The translations under genes and the position numbers were made by a program. From Enterococcus silesiacus (GTDB lineage Bacteria; Bacillota; Bacilli; Lactobacillales; Enterococcaceae), in contig CP013614.1 of NCBI GenBank assembly GCA_001465115.1, positions 3,658,001-3,722,000 on the forward strand: 64,000 nucleotides of DNA, given 5' to 3'. Of this stretch, positions 32,375 through 43,289 are shown piece by piece. The first letter of the stretch is position 1, and every line of letters starts with the position of its first letter. The notes below the pieces were generated by a model. The model saw nothing but the letters and a program-made list of their open reading frames with translations, ran no database searches and was not told the origin of the DNA.

Positions 32375-33091
32375 ATGTTCAACCTTGGCATCATTTCCAA
32401 TGCGGGAGAAAATAGCAATCATTTTGAAGAAGTTTTAAAGCAACATCAATACAGAATCATGACTTTAAATGTACATAATTATCTTGAAGAAATAAATAAA
32501 GTAGATGCAGTGATTATTAAAGAAGATACAGACATTGCGCAGACTTGTCGTTTTATTTTGGATAGTCGAAATAACTCTGATGCACTGATTTATGTTTATT
32601 CAATGGATCAGTCAGATAATAACAGATACTTATACCTTCAATTAGGTGCAGACGGTGTGTGTAAAGAAGGAACAGAAATGGAAGTACTTCCGATACTTCT
32701 TAATAATGCAATAAAGCGAATGAAATCAAAAAAAATTATACGGAAAATAGAAATGAAGCCACAAAATAATGATGGAATTAAAAACAGTACTCTAGAAATG
32801 ATTCCTGAAAACTTCAGTGTCTTACTTAACGGATATGAAGAAGTTAACATGACTAAATTGGAATATATAATATTGGATGCTTTATATCGAAATGCAGGTA
32901 AAGCGATGAGCTACAAAGAAATTGCAAATATAGCTTGGAGAGATCAAGAGAGTGAAATTCAAAAGTATCGTGTGGCCAATGTTATTTTCCATGTAAGAGA
33001 AAAGATTGAAAAAAAAGATAGTAAAATCCAGTTTATCAAAACAATTCGCTCTAAAGGTTACATGTTGGACGCTCAAGCGTTAGATGGTTAA
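32375..33091 (+). CDS. Winged-helix regulator with degenerate receiver-like N-domain
   Basis: This 238-residue protein has a C-terminal OmpR/PhoB-type winged helix (about 145-235), with M-T-K-L-E-Y-I-I-L-D-A-L-Y and V-A-N-V-I-F-H-V-R-E-K-I. The N-terminal 120 residues resemble a receiver in length and predicted alternation but lack the acidic pocket and the phosphoacceptor context. It is therefore unlikely to be controlled by phosphorylation. No kinase is adjacent. It lies just upstream of the WxL operon and is its likely regulator (inference). Similar orphan winged-helix genes accompany WxL clusters in enterococci. GGAGG precedes the ATG. Confidence 0.8.
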   Translation: MFNLGIISNAGENSNHFEEVLKQHQYRIMTLNVHNYLEEINKVDAVIIKEDTDIAQTCRFILDSRNNSDALIYVYSMDQSDNNRYLYLQLGADGVCKEGTEMEVLPILLNNAIKRMKSKKIIRKIEMKPQNNDGIKNSTLEMIPENFSVLLNGYEEVNMTKLEYIILDALYRNAGKAMSYKEIANIAWRDQESEIQKYRVANVIFHVREKIEKKDSKIQFIKTIRSKGYMLDAQALDG

Positions 33092-33407
33092 GCGCTTATT
33101 TTATTTTTACTATTGATAATGTGAACTTGAAATTTCTAAAGTTGTTTAAGTAAATGAACAATAGAATTGTTTAGAAGGAATAGAGTTTAATATTTAAAGG
33201 CAAATGATTCAAAAATGTATTTCTTTTTCTATATAGTAAAAATCACTCTCTGGATATTCTTACTTGTTTTAATAGAAAGAGAAGTAATGCGAAGTTCTAT
33301 TTATAAAAGTAAGTAGGCCGTTTTAAGTTGGTGAAATAGTTATATAGAAAAATTGAAATAAATAGTGCGTCTTTTTTCTAACGCATAAAAAAGAAAGGAG
33401 GAAAAAA
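33092..33407. other. Intergenic region before the WxL operon
   Basis: This 316-bp AT-rich stretch presumably holds the WxL operon promoter, but I find no hexamer pair strong enough to report. A short hairpin TGCGT/ACGCA lies at about 33366-33386, just before the AAAGGAGG site. Confidence 0.6.
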
Positions 33408-36206
33408 GTGAAAAAAGTAAAGCTACAAAAATCCAATATGTTTTGGGTATCACTAATTTTGCTGTTTGGGGTATTTTTTGGAGCAAATGAAGCCTCAGCT
33501 GAAGAAGTAAGTACTCCTAACTCTCCTTTAATTCAAGGAGATGGACTTTCTTTTGTTAACAACGGAGTGACTAGAGCAGTGCCAACATTTGATTGGAGAT
33601 TGCTAGATGACGATGGTATTGACCTATCTACGTTTAATAAAGTAACAGTCAATACACCAGCTAAGTTAACGGGTGGTGCATTTGATAATACACAAAGGCA
33701 GTATTATATGTTCTTCGGCCATGTCGGCAAAAATCTTACGTATAACTCTTCGACCGGATTCAAAGTAGCTGGAAATATGTCGGCTGTATTAGGTGATTCT
33801 GTCAATTTACCAGTTCTGTCTCCAGGCATGATTGGTGTAAAGAAGGATGGTACTGCTGATCAACAAGTCTTTGGTTACGATTATAACTATACGAACAATT
33901 CAGTAGGTAGAACGGGGAGTAATTTTGACATCGGTGATGCTGTGTTAAATCCAGTAACTGGAAACTGGGAAGTCACACGAAGTGGAGTAACTCCGAATAC
34001 GCAGTCTACTGCGGGAGATAATAAAACATATATTATGGAACAATATGTGAAAGATAATGAGATTGTCGCCTATGGTTATCTCATGCGGGGAACAGGTTCC
34101 ATAGGTAACACTGATCCAAAGCCTTTGCCAGTAAGAGTTCATGGATCTGTAGTAGATTTTCAATCAGGGAGAATTCGTTTTGATGTTAACTACTATAATG
34201 ATAGTGGTGAGACCAAGAATTTTGCAATGACCCATGGCTCGCATATGGATGTAGGTGGTAATCATATGTCATCCAAGCTCTATTCTTATGGAGAGGCTGG
34301 ACTGTATTTCAATGAACCCAATAAAACTCTAGCAGATGGTATTCCAGCGAGAATTTACTTTTTTACCAATCTTGGTTATGGAGAATCATTAGGGCCAAAT
34401 GCTCTTAAAACTGGAGATTTAGATATATTTGGGGTTTATGAAAATCTCTACAAAATATCTCATTGGACAGCTATCAATAAAAACATATGGACAAATCGTA
34501 TGGTAGGACGAACAAATGCCTATGAACCTTGGGATACTATCATGCCCAAAGACCATTATTATCCTCTATCACATCCAATTTTTGCTTTAAGATGGCCTTT
34601 GGTAACGGTCTTACCATACGAAATTGGACATGGAGCTTTAGATATGTCGATTGAGGAACCTGCAGAACTTAAACCAGGTGCACAAAAAACATTTAAAAAT
34701 CTGACTGAATCAATTCCAAAGAAAAACCTAGTAGGGGATACGCTGGAATTTACTTTAACGGCAACAAATCATGGTGCTGGAGTAATCAACGATTGGCAGC
34801 AAATCATGTTAGCAGATATGTTGCCTAAAGAATTAGAATTAGTAAGAGAGTCGCTAAGTGTGACCGATGTTGATGGAACGGTGACGAATCTAGCACCTAC
34901 TGATTATGACTATGATCCTGGAGTAGATATAAACACATTTAGACTTAAAAATCTATATACGATTCCTCCTGACAAAGAAGTAACAATCAAATATAAAGCA
35001 AAAATTATCAGTGGAGTGAACACGACTATCACCAATCAATTTTTGGCTCTCAACCCTCAAAGCCAAAATGCTTTAGCGGATGTTAAAATCTCTATTAGTG
35101 CTGAACCAGCTAAACCTGAGGCAACTAAAATCTATAAAAATGAAACCACATCTGGCGATAGCAATCGGGTAGATGACACGCTTTCATTTGAATTAACTGC
35201 TACAAATACAGGTGGTAGTGTCTGGGAAGGGGTTACTTGGACAGATACGTATCCAAACGAACTTGAACTTGATAAATTTTCATTTGAATTAGTAGATGCA
35301 GAAGGTGTAGGAACGATGGTCGTTCCGACTTTCACAGAAAATCCTCGAACATTTGAGATTAACGATGCTTTAGATGTTCAACCTGGAAAACAGATTAAAG
35401 TTCGCTATAAAGCCAAAATTATTGGTGGGGGAAATACAACGATTACTAATAAGTTTGAAGCATCTAACATAAATAATCAAAATGCGACAGCGCAAGTTGA
35501 TATTCCTATAGCAGAGAATAAAAAAGACCTTACGATTGAGTTTGTCGATAAGATGGGAAACACACGTTATACGTCAATCCTGTTGTCGGCAACAGTTGGT
35601 GAATTTGTGAAACTAAAAGAATTAGCTGAAACGGAAGGAACAGAAGTGTTTAATGCGATAAAAACTGTAGAAAGTGACGGTTACAAACTAGTTCAGCGTC
35701 CTTTGGATGAAGCATCTGTTGAAATTATCGATGGAGAAAATCGTGTGCAGTATGTCTTTGATGGTAAATTGATCCTATTTTCCGCTCCAGATGTCATTGA
35801 TTTTAAAACCCAAAAGTATGATGGTAAAACAACACGTGTGAATGCACCAGATTATTATGGGGCTGATCTGGTTGTAAAAGATGGACGAGCAGTCAAAGAA
35901 AGATGGACCTTGACCGCAAAATTGGACAAAGAATTGACTTCGACTGATCCAACCGCACAAAACAGCGTATTGAAGAATGCAATCCTTTATTTTTATAAAG
36001 GAAACAAGATTACCTTAAGTACAGGCGCCGAAATGATTATGCGTGACACAAATAAAAGTGATCAAGAATTATATAACATTAGTGATACTTGGTTGGGCAC
36101 TCAAACGGGTGACGGGTTCAAATTAGAAGTCGATCCAGGTGACGTAAAAAAATTAGGAAGTTATGAAGCTGAAATTTTGTGGGAACTTGCAGCGACGCCA
36201 GAATAA
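33408..36206 (+). CDS. Large secreted WxL-domain surface protein
   Basis: This 932-residue protein has a signal peptide (about 1-31, cleavage near A-S-A-E-E). A long N-terminal region of about 390 residues follows that I do not recognise. Two DUF11-like repeats come next, at about 426-555 and 574-705. Each has K-N-x-T-E/T-S start, D-T-L-x-F-x-L-T-A-T-N and a Y-K-A-K-I-I-x-G-x-N-T-T-I-T-N end. A MucBP-like segment covers about 706-785. A C-terminal WxL domain covers about 790-932, with the first motif R-W-T-L (Trp about 831) and the final W925-E-L-A-A-T-P. WxL domains bind peptidoglycan non-covalently. The start is GTG 33408 behind AAAGGAGG. Such large proteins are typically the biggest member of a WxL complex and may act as adhesins. 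Confidence 0.85.
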   Translation: MKKVKLQKSNMFWVSLILLFGVFFGANEASAEEVSTPNSPLIQGDGLSFVNNGVTRAVPTFDWRLLDDDGIDLSTFNKVTVNTPAKLTGGAFDNTQRQYYMFFGHVGKNLTYNSSTGFKVAGNMSAVLGDSVNLPVLSPGMIGVKKDGTADQQVFGYDYNYTNNSVGRTGSNFDIGDAVLNPVTGNWEVTRSGVTPNTQSTAGDNKTYIMEQYVKDNEIVAYGYLMRGTGSIGNTDPKPLPVRVHGSVVDFQSGRIRFDVNYYNDSGETKNFAMTHGSHMDVGGNHMSSKLYSYGEAGLYFNEPNKTLADGIPARIYFFTNLGYGESLGPNALKTGDLDIFGVYENLYKISHWTAINKNIWTNRMVGRTNAYEPWDTIMPKDHYYPLSHPIFALRWPLVTVLPYEIGHGALDMSIEEPAELKPGAQKTFKNLTESIPKKNLVGDTLEFTLTATNHGAGVINDWQQIMLADMLPKELELVRESLSVTDVDGTVTNLAPTDYDYDPGVDINTFRLKNLYTIPPDKEVTIKYKAKIISGVNTTITNQFLALNPQSQNALADVKISISAEPAKPEATKIYKNETTSGDSNRVDDTLSFELTATNTGGSVWEGVTWTDTYPNELELDKFSFELVDAEGVGTMVVPTFTENPRTFEINDALDVQPGKQIKVRYKAKIIGGGNTTITNKFEASNINNQNATAQVDIPIAENKKDLTIEFVDKMGNTRYTSILLSATVGEFVKLKELAETEGTEVFNAIKTVESDGYKLVQRPLDEASVEIIDGENRVQYVFDGKLILFSAPDVIDFKTQKYDGKTTRVNAPDYYGADLVVKDGRAVKERWTLTAKLDKELTSTDPTAQNSVLKNAILYFYKGNKITLSTGAEMIMRDTNKSDQELYNISDTWLGTQTGDGFKLEVDPGDVKKLGSYEAEILWELAATPE

Positions 36207-36221
36207 GAAAGGGAGGAAAAG

Positions 36222-36566
36222 ATGATTAAACAATATAAATTTATATATTTAATGTTGCTATTTCTTCTGTTTGGGGCGTCGCTTATTGAACAAAATGCTT
36301 ATGCAGATGGAGGTCAGGTGACGACTAGTGGGGTTGTTGGTTTTTACGAAGAGTCAAGCAGTGAGCCTCCAATATCAAGCACAAGTGAGTCAGTAACAAA
36401 TAGCAATTCAAGTGAGCCTCTGATAGCCAAACCCAAAGGTCGATTACCAAGTACCGGTGAGATAATAAGCAATCCGTTTACGTGGTTAGGCTGCTTGTTA
36501 GCAATTAGTGCGATGGGATTGTTCTTATGGGTGAAAAATAAACGGCAGAACGGGGATGAAGACTGA
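36222..36566 (+). CDS. Small LPXTG-anchored surface protein of the WxL cluster
   Basis: This 114-residue protein has a signal peptide (to about residue 29), a Ser/Glu/Pro/Thr-rich spacer and the sortase motif L-P-S-T-G-E at about residues 75-80. A hydrophobic segment and a basic tail K-N-K-R-Q follow. It would be covalently linked to peptidoglycan by sortase A. Small LPXTG proteins are a conserved part of WxL operons. The stop codon overlaps the next ATG. Confidence 0.87.
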   Translation: MIKQYKFIYLMLLFLLFGASLIEQNAYADGGQVTTSGVVGFYEESSSEPPISSTSESVTNSNSSEPLIAKPKGRLPSTGEIISNPFTWLGCLLAISAMGLFLWVKNKRQNGDED

Positions 36567-37390
36567 TGGATAAAATGACAAAAGTCGGTTTACTTTCCTG
36601 TGTGACGAGTTTAAGCTTATTTGTTACTTCAATTGTTTTTGTAGAGCCTGTTTTAGCAGAGAGCGCTGAAAGAATAGGAAAAGGAAAGATAGAAATGATC
36701 GGTGGTATACCAAAAGATCCGATTGATCCTGAAAATCCTGAAAAACCAGTCGATCCTGGTCCAGGACCTTCAACTGACGGACCTTTACGAATTGATTTTG
36801 TCTCCTCTTTTAATTTTGGAAATAATAAAATTGAAAAGAGAAATCATCATTTCTTCGCTAATGCCCAATTGTTTCACGATGGAACGACGGCCAGAGGAAG
36901 TTATATTCAAATCACAGATGAGCGTTCAGAAAAACTTGGTTGGACCTTGCAGGTTCGACAAGAGTTTCAATTTAAAAATTCTGTTATTCAAGAAAAAGAC
37001 GAACAAGAATTGAAAGGGGCAACTCTTTCATTGGATCATGGGTGGGCTAATAGTATCTATACATGGGAAACGGCTCCTGTTGTGACAAAAGATACGATTG
37101 AAATTACAGAATTAGCCACAACGCAAAATATTGCGATTGCTGATGTAGGAAGTGGCAAAGGTCAGTGGACCATTGAATTTGGCGCTTCAGAAACAAATAC
37201 GAACAATCAAAAAAATACACTTTTTCCTAAAACTACTCCTTCTGGTGAAGCCGTATTAGACTCAGAATTTGAAAATCAACTGGTTTATGGAAATAAGGCA
37301 GTTGCCTTGTCTATTCCAAATGGAACAGTGATTAAACCTGTTCAATATGAAACGGAATTAACATGGATACTGGCAGCTTTGCCAAATTAA
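36566..37390 (+). CDS. WxL-domain surface protein
   Basis: This 274-residue protein has a signal peptide (about 1-31, L-A-E-S), a short Pro/Asp/Glu-rich linker (about 50-70) and a WxL domain over the rest. It contains G-W-T-L (Trp about 124) and the C-terminal motif L-T-W267-I-L-A-A-L-P. It is probably secreted and bound to the cell wall, and may contact the large WxL protein encoded upstream. The ATG overlaps the preceding stop by one base. Confidence 0.9.
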   Translation: MDKMTKVGLLSCVTSLSLFVTSIVFVEPVLAESAERIGKGKIEMIGGIPKDPIDPENPEKPVDPGPGPSTDGPLRIDFVSSFNFGNNKIEKRNHHFFANAQLFHDGTTARGSYIQITDERSEKLGWTLQVRQEFQFKNSVIQEKDEQELKGATLSLDHGWANSIYTWETAPVVTKDTIEITELATTQNIAIADVGSGKGQWTIEFGASETNTNNQKNTLFPKTTPSGEAVLDSEFENQLVYGNKAVALSIPNGTVIKPVQYETELTWILAALPN

Positions 37391-37460
37391 TTGGAGTTAA
37401 CTTGTGAATAACAAGTAACTATATAAAAAAATAACACACACAATATTAGGAGGAAACAAA

Positions 37461-38300
37461 ATGAAAACAAGAACACTATGTGCAGTTGCTTTAACAGCAA
37501 TCATTTCATCATCACTAGTAGGCGGTGCCGCAGCATTTGCTGAAACTACTGAACACAGTAAGGCGGGTAAAGGGATCATCGAAATCATCGAAGATACTGA
37601 CGATAATGGCGATATTGATCCTGAGAAAGAGGGCGGCGGCATTATTCCAGATCCTGATACAGTTGATAAAAATACAGTGCCAGGTGCAATTACTATCGAT
37701 CGAGTGGCTGTATTGAATTTTGGAAAACAAAAAGTGTCAACAAAAACTGAAACATATACAGCATCAGAAATTCCAGTAACAGAAATTGCAGCAGATGGTA
37801 CTGAAAACCCAGATAAAACAGTTCGTGGACCTTACGTACAATGGACGGATAAACGTGCAGGGGAAGATCACACGTATGCAATCAAAGCGGAATTAACGAA
37901 ACAATTTACGCTTGTAGGTAACACAAAAACATTAGATAAATCAACAATTAGTTACAAAAACGGATTATTAAATTCAACACAAGAAAATCTTGCATACTGG
38001 CCAGCAGGCGAACCAGGCAACTTTACATTAGGAAATGGTACGGATAATGAAGGTGCTGGAAAACAATTAGTATTTGATAATACTAAATCAACAGGTGCTG
38101 TTGGTTTAGGAACATATTCAGCAGAATTTGGACAATCAGCAGACTTTTTAGCAGAAAATATCAAACGTCCAGGTGCACCAACAGCTGGAATAGGTGAAGC
38201 AGCTAGTTCAGTTTCTCTAAAAGTTCCAGCACAAACAGTTGAATTAGGAGCTTATCAAGCAGATATCACTTGGTCAATTGAATATACACCAGCACCATAA
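37461..38300 (+). CDS. WxL-type surface protein with degenerate motifs
   Basis: This 279-residue protein has a signal peptide (A-A-A-F-A-E) and an acidic Asp/Glu/Gly linker. Its C-terminal domain is clearly related to WxL proteins (G-P-Y-V-Q-W-T-D-K-R, then a final G-A-Y-Q-A-D-I-T-W271-S-I). The proximal W-x-L is replaced by Y-A-I (about residue 138) and the distal one by W-S-I, so both motifs are altered. AGGAGG lies before the ATG, and its 70-bp upstream gap is the largest within the first four genes. Confidence 0.85.
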   Translation: MKTRTLCAVALTAIISSSLVGGAAAFAETTEHSKAGKGIIEIIEDTDDNGDIDPEKEGGGIIPDPDTVDKNTVPGAITIDRVAVLNFGKQKVSTKTETYTASEIPVTEIAADGTENPDKTVRGPYVQWTDKRAGEDHTYAIKAELTKQFTLVGNTKTLDKSTISYKNGLLNSTQENLAYWPAGEPGNFTLGNGTDNEGAGKQLVFDNTKSTGAVGLGTYSAEFGQSADFLAENIKRPGAPTAGIGEAASSVSLKVPAQTVELGAYQADITWSIEYTPAP

Positions 38301-38373
38301 ACGTTTAGATATCGAGTAAAAAGTGTCTATTATCAAGAAACATGTCACTTATTGAACCATAACAAGTATAGGA

Positions 38374-38397
38374 GGCTGGCAGGTTAAAATGTCAGCC
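38374..38397 (+). terminator. Hairpin within the WxL operon
   Basis: GGCTGGCA pairs with TGTCAGCC with one G-T pair, followed by CCTGTTTATT. It may reduce transcription of the anchor, membrane and peptidase genes relative to the secreted WxL genes. Confidence 0.5.
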
Positions 38398-38430
38398 CCT
38401 GTTTATTACAAGTAAAGGATGAAGGGCCAA

Positions 38431-39513
38431 ATGAAATTAAAAATAACATACGTTTTATACCTGATGATGACACTTGTCGGAGTCTTAGGTACAACTCTCT
38501 ATACATATGCAAACGAACCATCCGCTGCTGACGCACAGGGGGCAACAGGTTTTTATTATGAAATCAACTACCCTGAAAATCAGAAAGAGAAGAAAGGCTA
38601 CTTCGATCTGAAGATGAATCCAGGTCAAAAACAAGAAGTAAGCTTATCATTGAAAAACTTTGGTGAAGAAGAGGTGACAATTGGTCTCAGTCTCAATGGA
38701 ACCAGAACCAATTCTAGCGGTGTTATCGAATATGGTCCAAGTAAAATCGAAAAGGATCCATCACTAAAATTTGATTTTGTTGACCTAGTAAAAGCACCCG
38801 AAACAATTACGCTAGCTCCTAAAGAAGAAAAAAGCGTGCCAATCACAATCACGATGCCTGACACATCTTATGATGGAATCGTTGTTGGCGGTATCCAATT
38901 GAAAACAATAGAAGATGAGAAGAAGGTCAAGGAACCAGTCAAAGAAGGTGCCAATATTGCCAATAAATATGCGTACGTAATAGCAATGGTCTTACAAGAA
39001 ACAGAGAAAGAAGTTCAGGCGGAATTGGCATTGAATAAAGTTGAAGTAGGTCAGTTCAATTATCGTAATACTGTATTTGTAGATGTCTCAAACATCAAGG
39101 CTAATTTTTTACGAAAACTATCAATGGAAGTTCAAATAACGCCAAAAGGAAAAGGAGAAGTTCTTTATGAGACTAAAAAATCTGAAATAAATGTTGCTCC
39201 GAATACCTTCTTGCGCTTTCCTGTCACAATGAATGGTGAAAAAATGCTCCCAGGAAAGTATACAGCAAATATCTTAGCAAAAGCTGGTGATCAAAAATGG
39301 GAATGGCATGAGGAGTTTACGATCACTGATGAACAAGCAGACAAGTTTAATCAAGAGGATGTCGATTTAGTTCGAGAAAAAGGTGTGAATTGGCCACTAA
39401 TTATTGGAGTAGCAGTTGGAATCTTTACCTTTGTTGTACTTATTTTAGTTATTAATCGTTTAGTAAAAGATAGAAAGAATAAGAAAAAAAAGATGCGAAA
39501 GAAGCAGAAATAA
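38431..39513 (+). CDS. WxL-interacting protein (DUF916/DUF3324)
   Basis: This 360-residue protein has a signal peptide (to about A-N-E-P). A DUF916 domain follows (F-Y-Y-E-I-N-Y-P-E-N-Q, L-K-M-N-P-G-Q), then a DUF3324 domain (about 165-305). A C-terminal membrane helix (about 323-346) and a very basic tail end the protein. The family binds WxL proteins and anchors the complex at the membrane. I start it at ATG 38431 behind GAAGGG; the ATG at 38419 lies directly on a GTAAAGG site and is too close to use it. Confidence 0.88.
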   Translation: MKLKITYVLYLMMTLVGVLGTTLYTYANEPSAADAQGATGFYYEINYPENQKEKKGYFDLKMNPGQKQEVSLSLKNFGEEEVTIGLSLNGTRTNSSGVIEYGPSKIEKDPSLKFDFVDLVKAPETITLAPKEEKSVPITITMPDTSYDGIVVGGIQLKTIEDEKKVKEPVKEGANIANKYAYVIAMVLQETEKEVQAELALNKVEVGQFNYRNTVFVDVSNIKANFLRKLSMEVQITPKGKGEVLYETKKSEINVAPNTFLRFPVTMNGEKMLPGKYTANILAKAGDQKWEWHEEFTITDEQADKFNQEDVDLVREKGVNWPLIIGVAVGIFTFVVLILVINRLVKDRKNKKKKMRKKQK

Positions 39514-39536
39514 ATTGATCGAGGTAGGTTAAAGAA

Positions 39537-40214
39537 ATGACTGTATTAGAAATAACTATCCGAGTGTTACTTATTTTGACTTTACTCAGCGTATTGCTTT
39601 TTATACTCTTTCTCTTTTTCTTTATCAAAACGGCGAAAGAAGTAAAATTTGTCGAAAAAAAACGCAGTAAAAATACGAAAAGAAAGCGCCAGCTGGCACG
39701 TAAGCGAAAACAGTTACGAATCGAAAAGAAAAGAATGAAGCGTCGGACAATCCTCTTTATGGTGTTAGCAACTCTGTTTTTGGGAGGGAGTCAATTCGTT
39801 TCGTATTACCAATCAATGACCTTAAGTAAAGAAGATGAAGATGTCATTGTGAAAAGCTATTTTTTACTAAATGATTTTGATCAACAACTAGAAAACGCAA
39901 AAACAGAAAGTGAAAGTAAGGATAAAATAGATGGAAATATCCGTTATTTAGCTGGGGCTATCACTAGCTATGGAGCGAACAAAGCTAGTGATTTGAATAC
40001 GGAAGAAGGGCAACTAGCACTCAATCGCTACTACAAAGCAATGCTAGATATCGGAACTAATGCCATGCGTATGACAACTGGCATTTATGGAAATGAGGAA
40101 ATAGCTTCAGACTATCAAGCAGATATAAAACGAGCTCGAGTTTATCAAAAGAAAGTATTTGAACTATATAAAGTCGACGAATCTGCCTTGAAAAAAAGCA
40201 AAAGTAATTCTTGA
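39537..40214 (+). CDS. Basic two-helix membrane protein of the WxL cluster, unknown function
   Basis: This 225-residue protein has a first membrane helix (about 8-30), a very basic cytoplasmic segment of about 40 residues rich in Lys and Arg, and a second helix (about 70-88). A C-terminal domain of about 135 charged residues should face outside. I do not recognise the family. Its place between the WxL anchor protein and the signal peptidase suggests a role in secretion or assembly of the surface complex. Confidence 0.7.
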   Translation: MTVLEITIRVLLILTLLSVLLFILFLFFFIKTAKEVKFVEKKRSKNTKRKRQLARKRKQLRIEKKRMKRRTILFMVLATLFLGGSQFVSYYQSMTLSKEDEDVIVKSYFLLNDFDQQLENAKTESESKDKIDGNIRYLAGAITSYGANKASDLNTEEGQLALNRYYKAMLDIGTNAMRMTTGIYGNEEIASDYQADIKRARVYQKKVFELYKVDESALKKSKSNS

Positions 40215-40227
40215 TTAGGGCTGACAA

Positions 40228-40884
40228 ATGAGCATAAACAGACAAGCCAGACCAACACAAAACGAACGATCAAAGATTGAGCAGATAAAATCAAAGCGAA
40301 AGAAAAATCCGAGCAAGAAATCGAGAAAAAGAAAACAGCAACAGCAAAAAAGACAGGCTAGTAAACAAAAAAAACGTAATCAGTTTATTCGTGAAGGGTT
40401 ATTTAGTTTATTTTTACTAGCAATATTAGTCTATGGTCAATCTTTTTTCTTTTTTAGCTTAGCGAAATCAACGAGCTATGCCATGAGCCCAACGTTAAAG
40501 TTTGGGACGTATGTTTTAGTTGAAAAAACACAAAGAATTCAGAGACTAGATGTTGTTTTGATCAAACGGGAAAATGCACAAAAAACAGAAATAAAGCGCA
40601 TCATCGGGTTACCAAATGAAAAAGTAGAATATAAAAATGATCAACTGTTTATCGACGATGAAGAACGAACGGAACCTTTCATCACAGAAGAGAAAAAATC
40701 AGCTCGTAAGAATGAATTCATGTATACAAAAGATTTTACCCTAGCTGACTTAACTGGGGAAACAACATTAGCAAAAGATTGTTATTTTGTCTTGGGAGAT
40801 AATCGGTTGTATTCAACAGATAGTCGTGAATATGGTTTAATTAAAAGAGCAGAAATTATCGGAGTTGTAAGTACGCGTTTTTAA
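40228..40884 (+). CDS. lepB: Type I signal peptidase of the WxL cluster
   Basis: This 218-residue protein has a Lys/Arg/Gln-rich cytoplasmic tail of about 50 residues, one membrane helix (about 58-76) and the peptidase domain. It shows S-Y-A-M-S-P-T-L (catalytic Ser), I-K-R-I-I-G-L-P (catalytic Lys) and G-D-N-R-L-Y-S-T-D-S-R. It would remove signal peptides of the cluster's secreted proteins. A dedicated peptidase within a WxL operon parallels pilus loci. The start codon has only a weak ribosome-binding site, consistent with low expression. Confidence 0.9.
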   Translation: MSINRQARPTQNERSKIEQIKSKRKKNPSKKSRKRKQQQQKRQASKQKKRNQFIREGLFSLFLLAILVYGQSFFFFSLAKSTSYAMSPTLKFGTYVLVEKTQRIQRLDVVLIKRENAQKTEIKRIIGLPNEKVEYKNDQLFIDDEERTEPFITEEKKSARKNEFMYTKDFTLADLTGETTLAKDCYFVLGDNRLYSTDSREYGLIKRAEIIGVVSTRF

Positions 40885-40915
40885 CTAGGTTAAAGTTAAT
40901 GTGTCTTAAGTCTAA

Positions 40916-40963
40916 AGCATGAAATAAAACTGTTCACAGGTTTTATCTCATGCTTGTTTTTTT
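40916..40963 (+). terminator. Terminator of the WxL operon
   Basis: AGCATGA with ATAAAAC pairs with GTTTTAT and TCATGCT, followed by TGTTTTTTT. Confidence 0.88.
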
Positions 40964-40990
40964 ATCTAGAGAAAATATCAGGATTTCTAG

Positions 40991-43072
<2,082 letters not shown>

Positions 43073-43099
43073 TAAAAGTGACATTAGAATTAATAGTTC

Positions 43100-43135
43100 A
43101 AAAAAGCAATTAACAGCTTGTTAATTGCTTTTTTA
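43100..43135 (+). terminator. Terminator of metG
   Basis: AAAAAGCAATTAACA pairs with TGTTAATTGCTTTTT, with a T run as the 3' arm continues. Confidence 0.9.
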
Positions 43136-43289
43136 TATAAAATGTATATAAATGATTAATAATTTGACAAATATTAGTTATTTATAAGAAAATTAAAAAT
43201 ATTATAAACAAGCATATCAAAAATGATGTTTTTATTGTATTATTACTTAGAGTCATAAAAAAAAGAGTAATCTACAAGGAGAATGTAAA

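Noticed and set aside
30916..40884. A prophage or integrative conjugative element
   Set aside because: Apart from one integrase there are no phage structural, replication, excisionase or conjugation genes.
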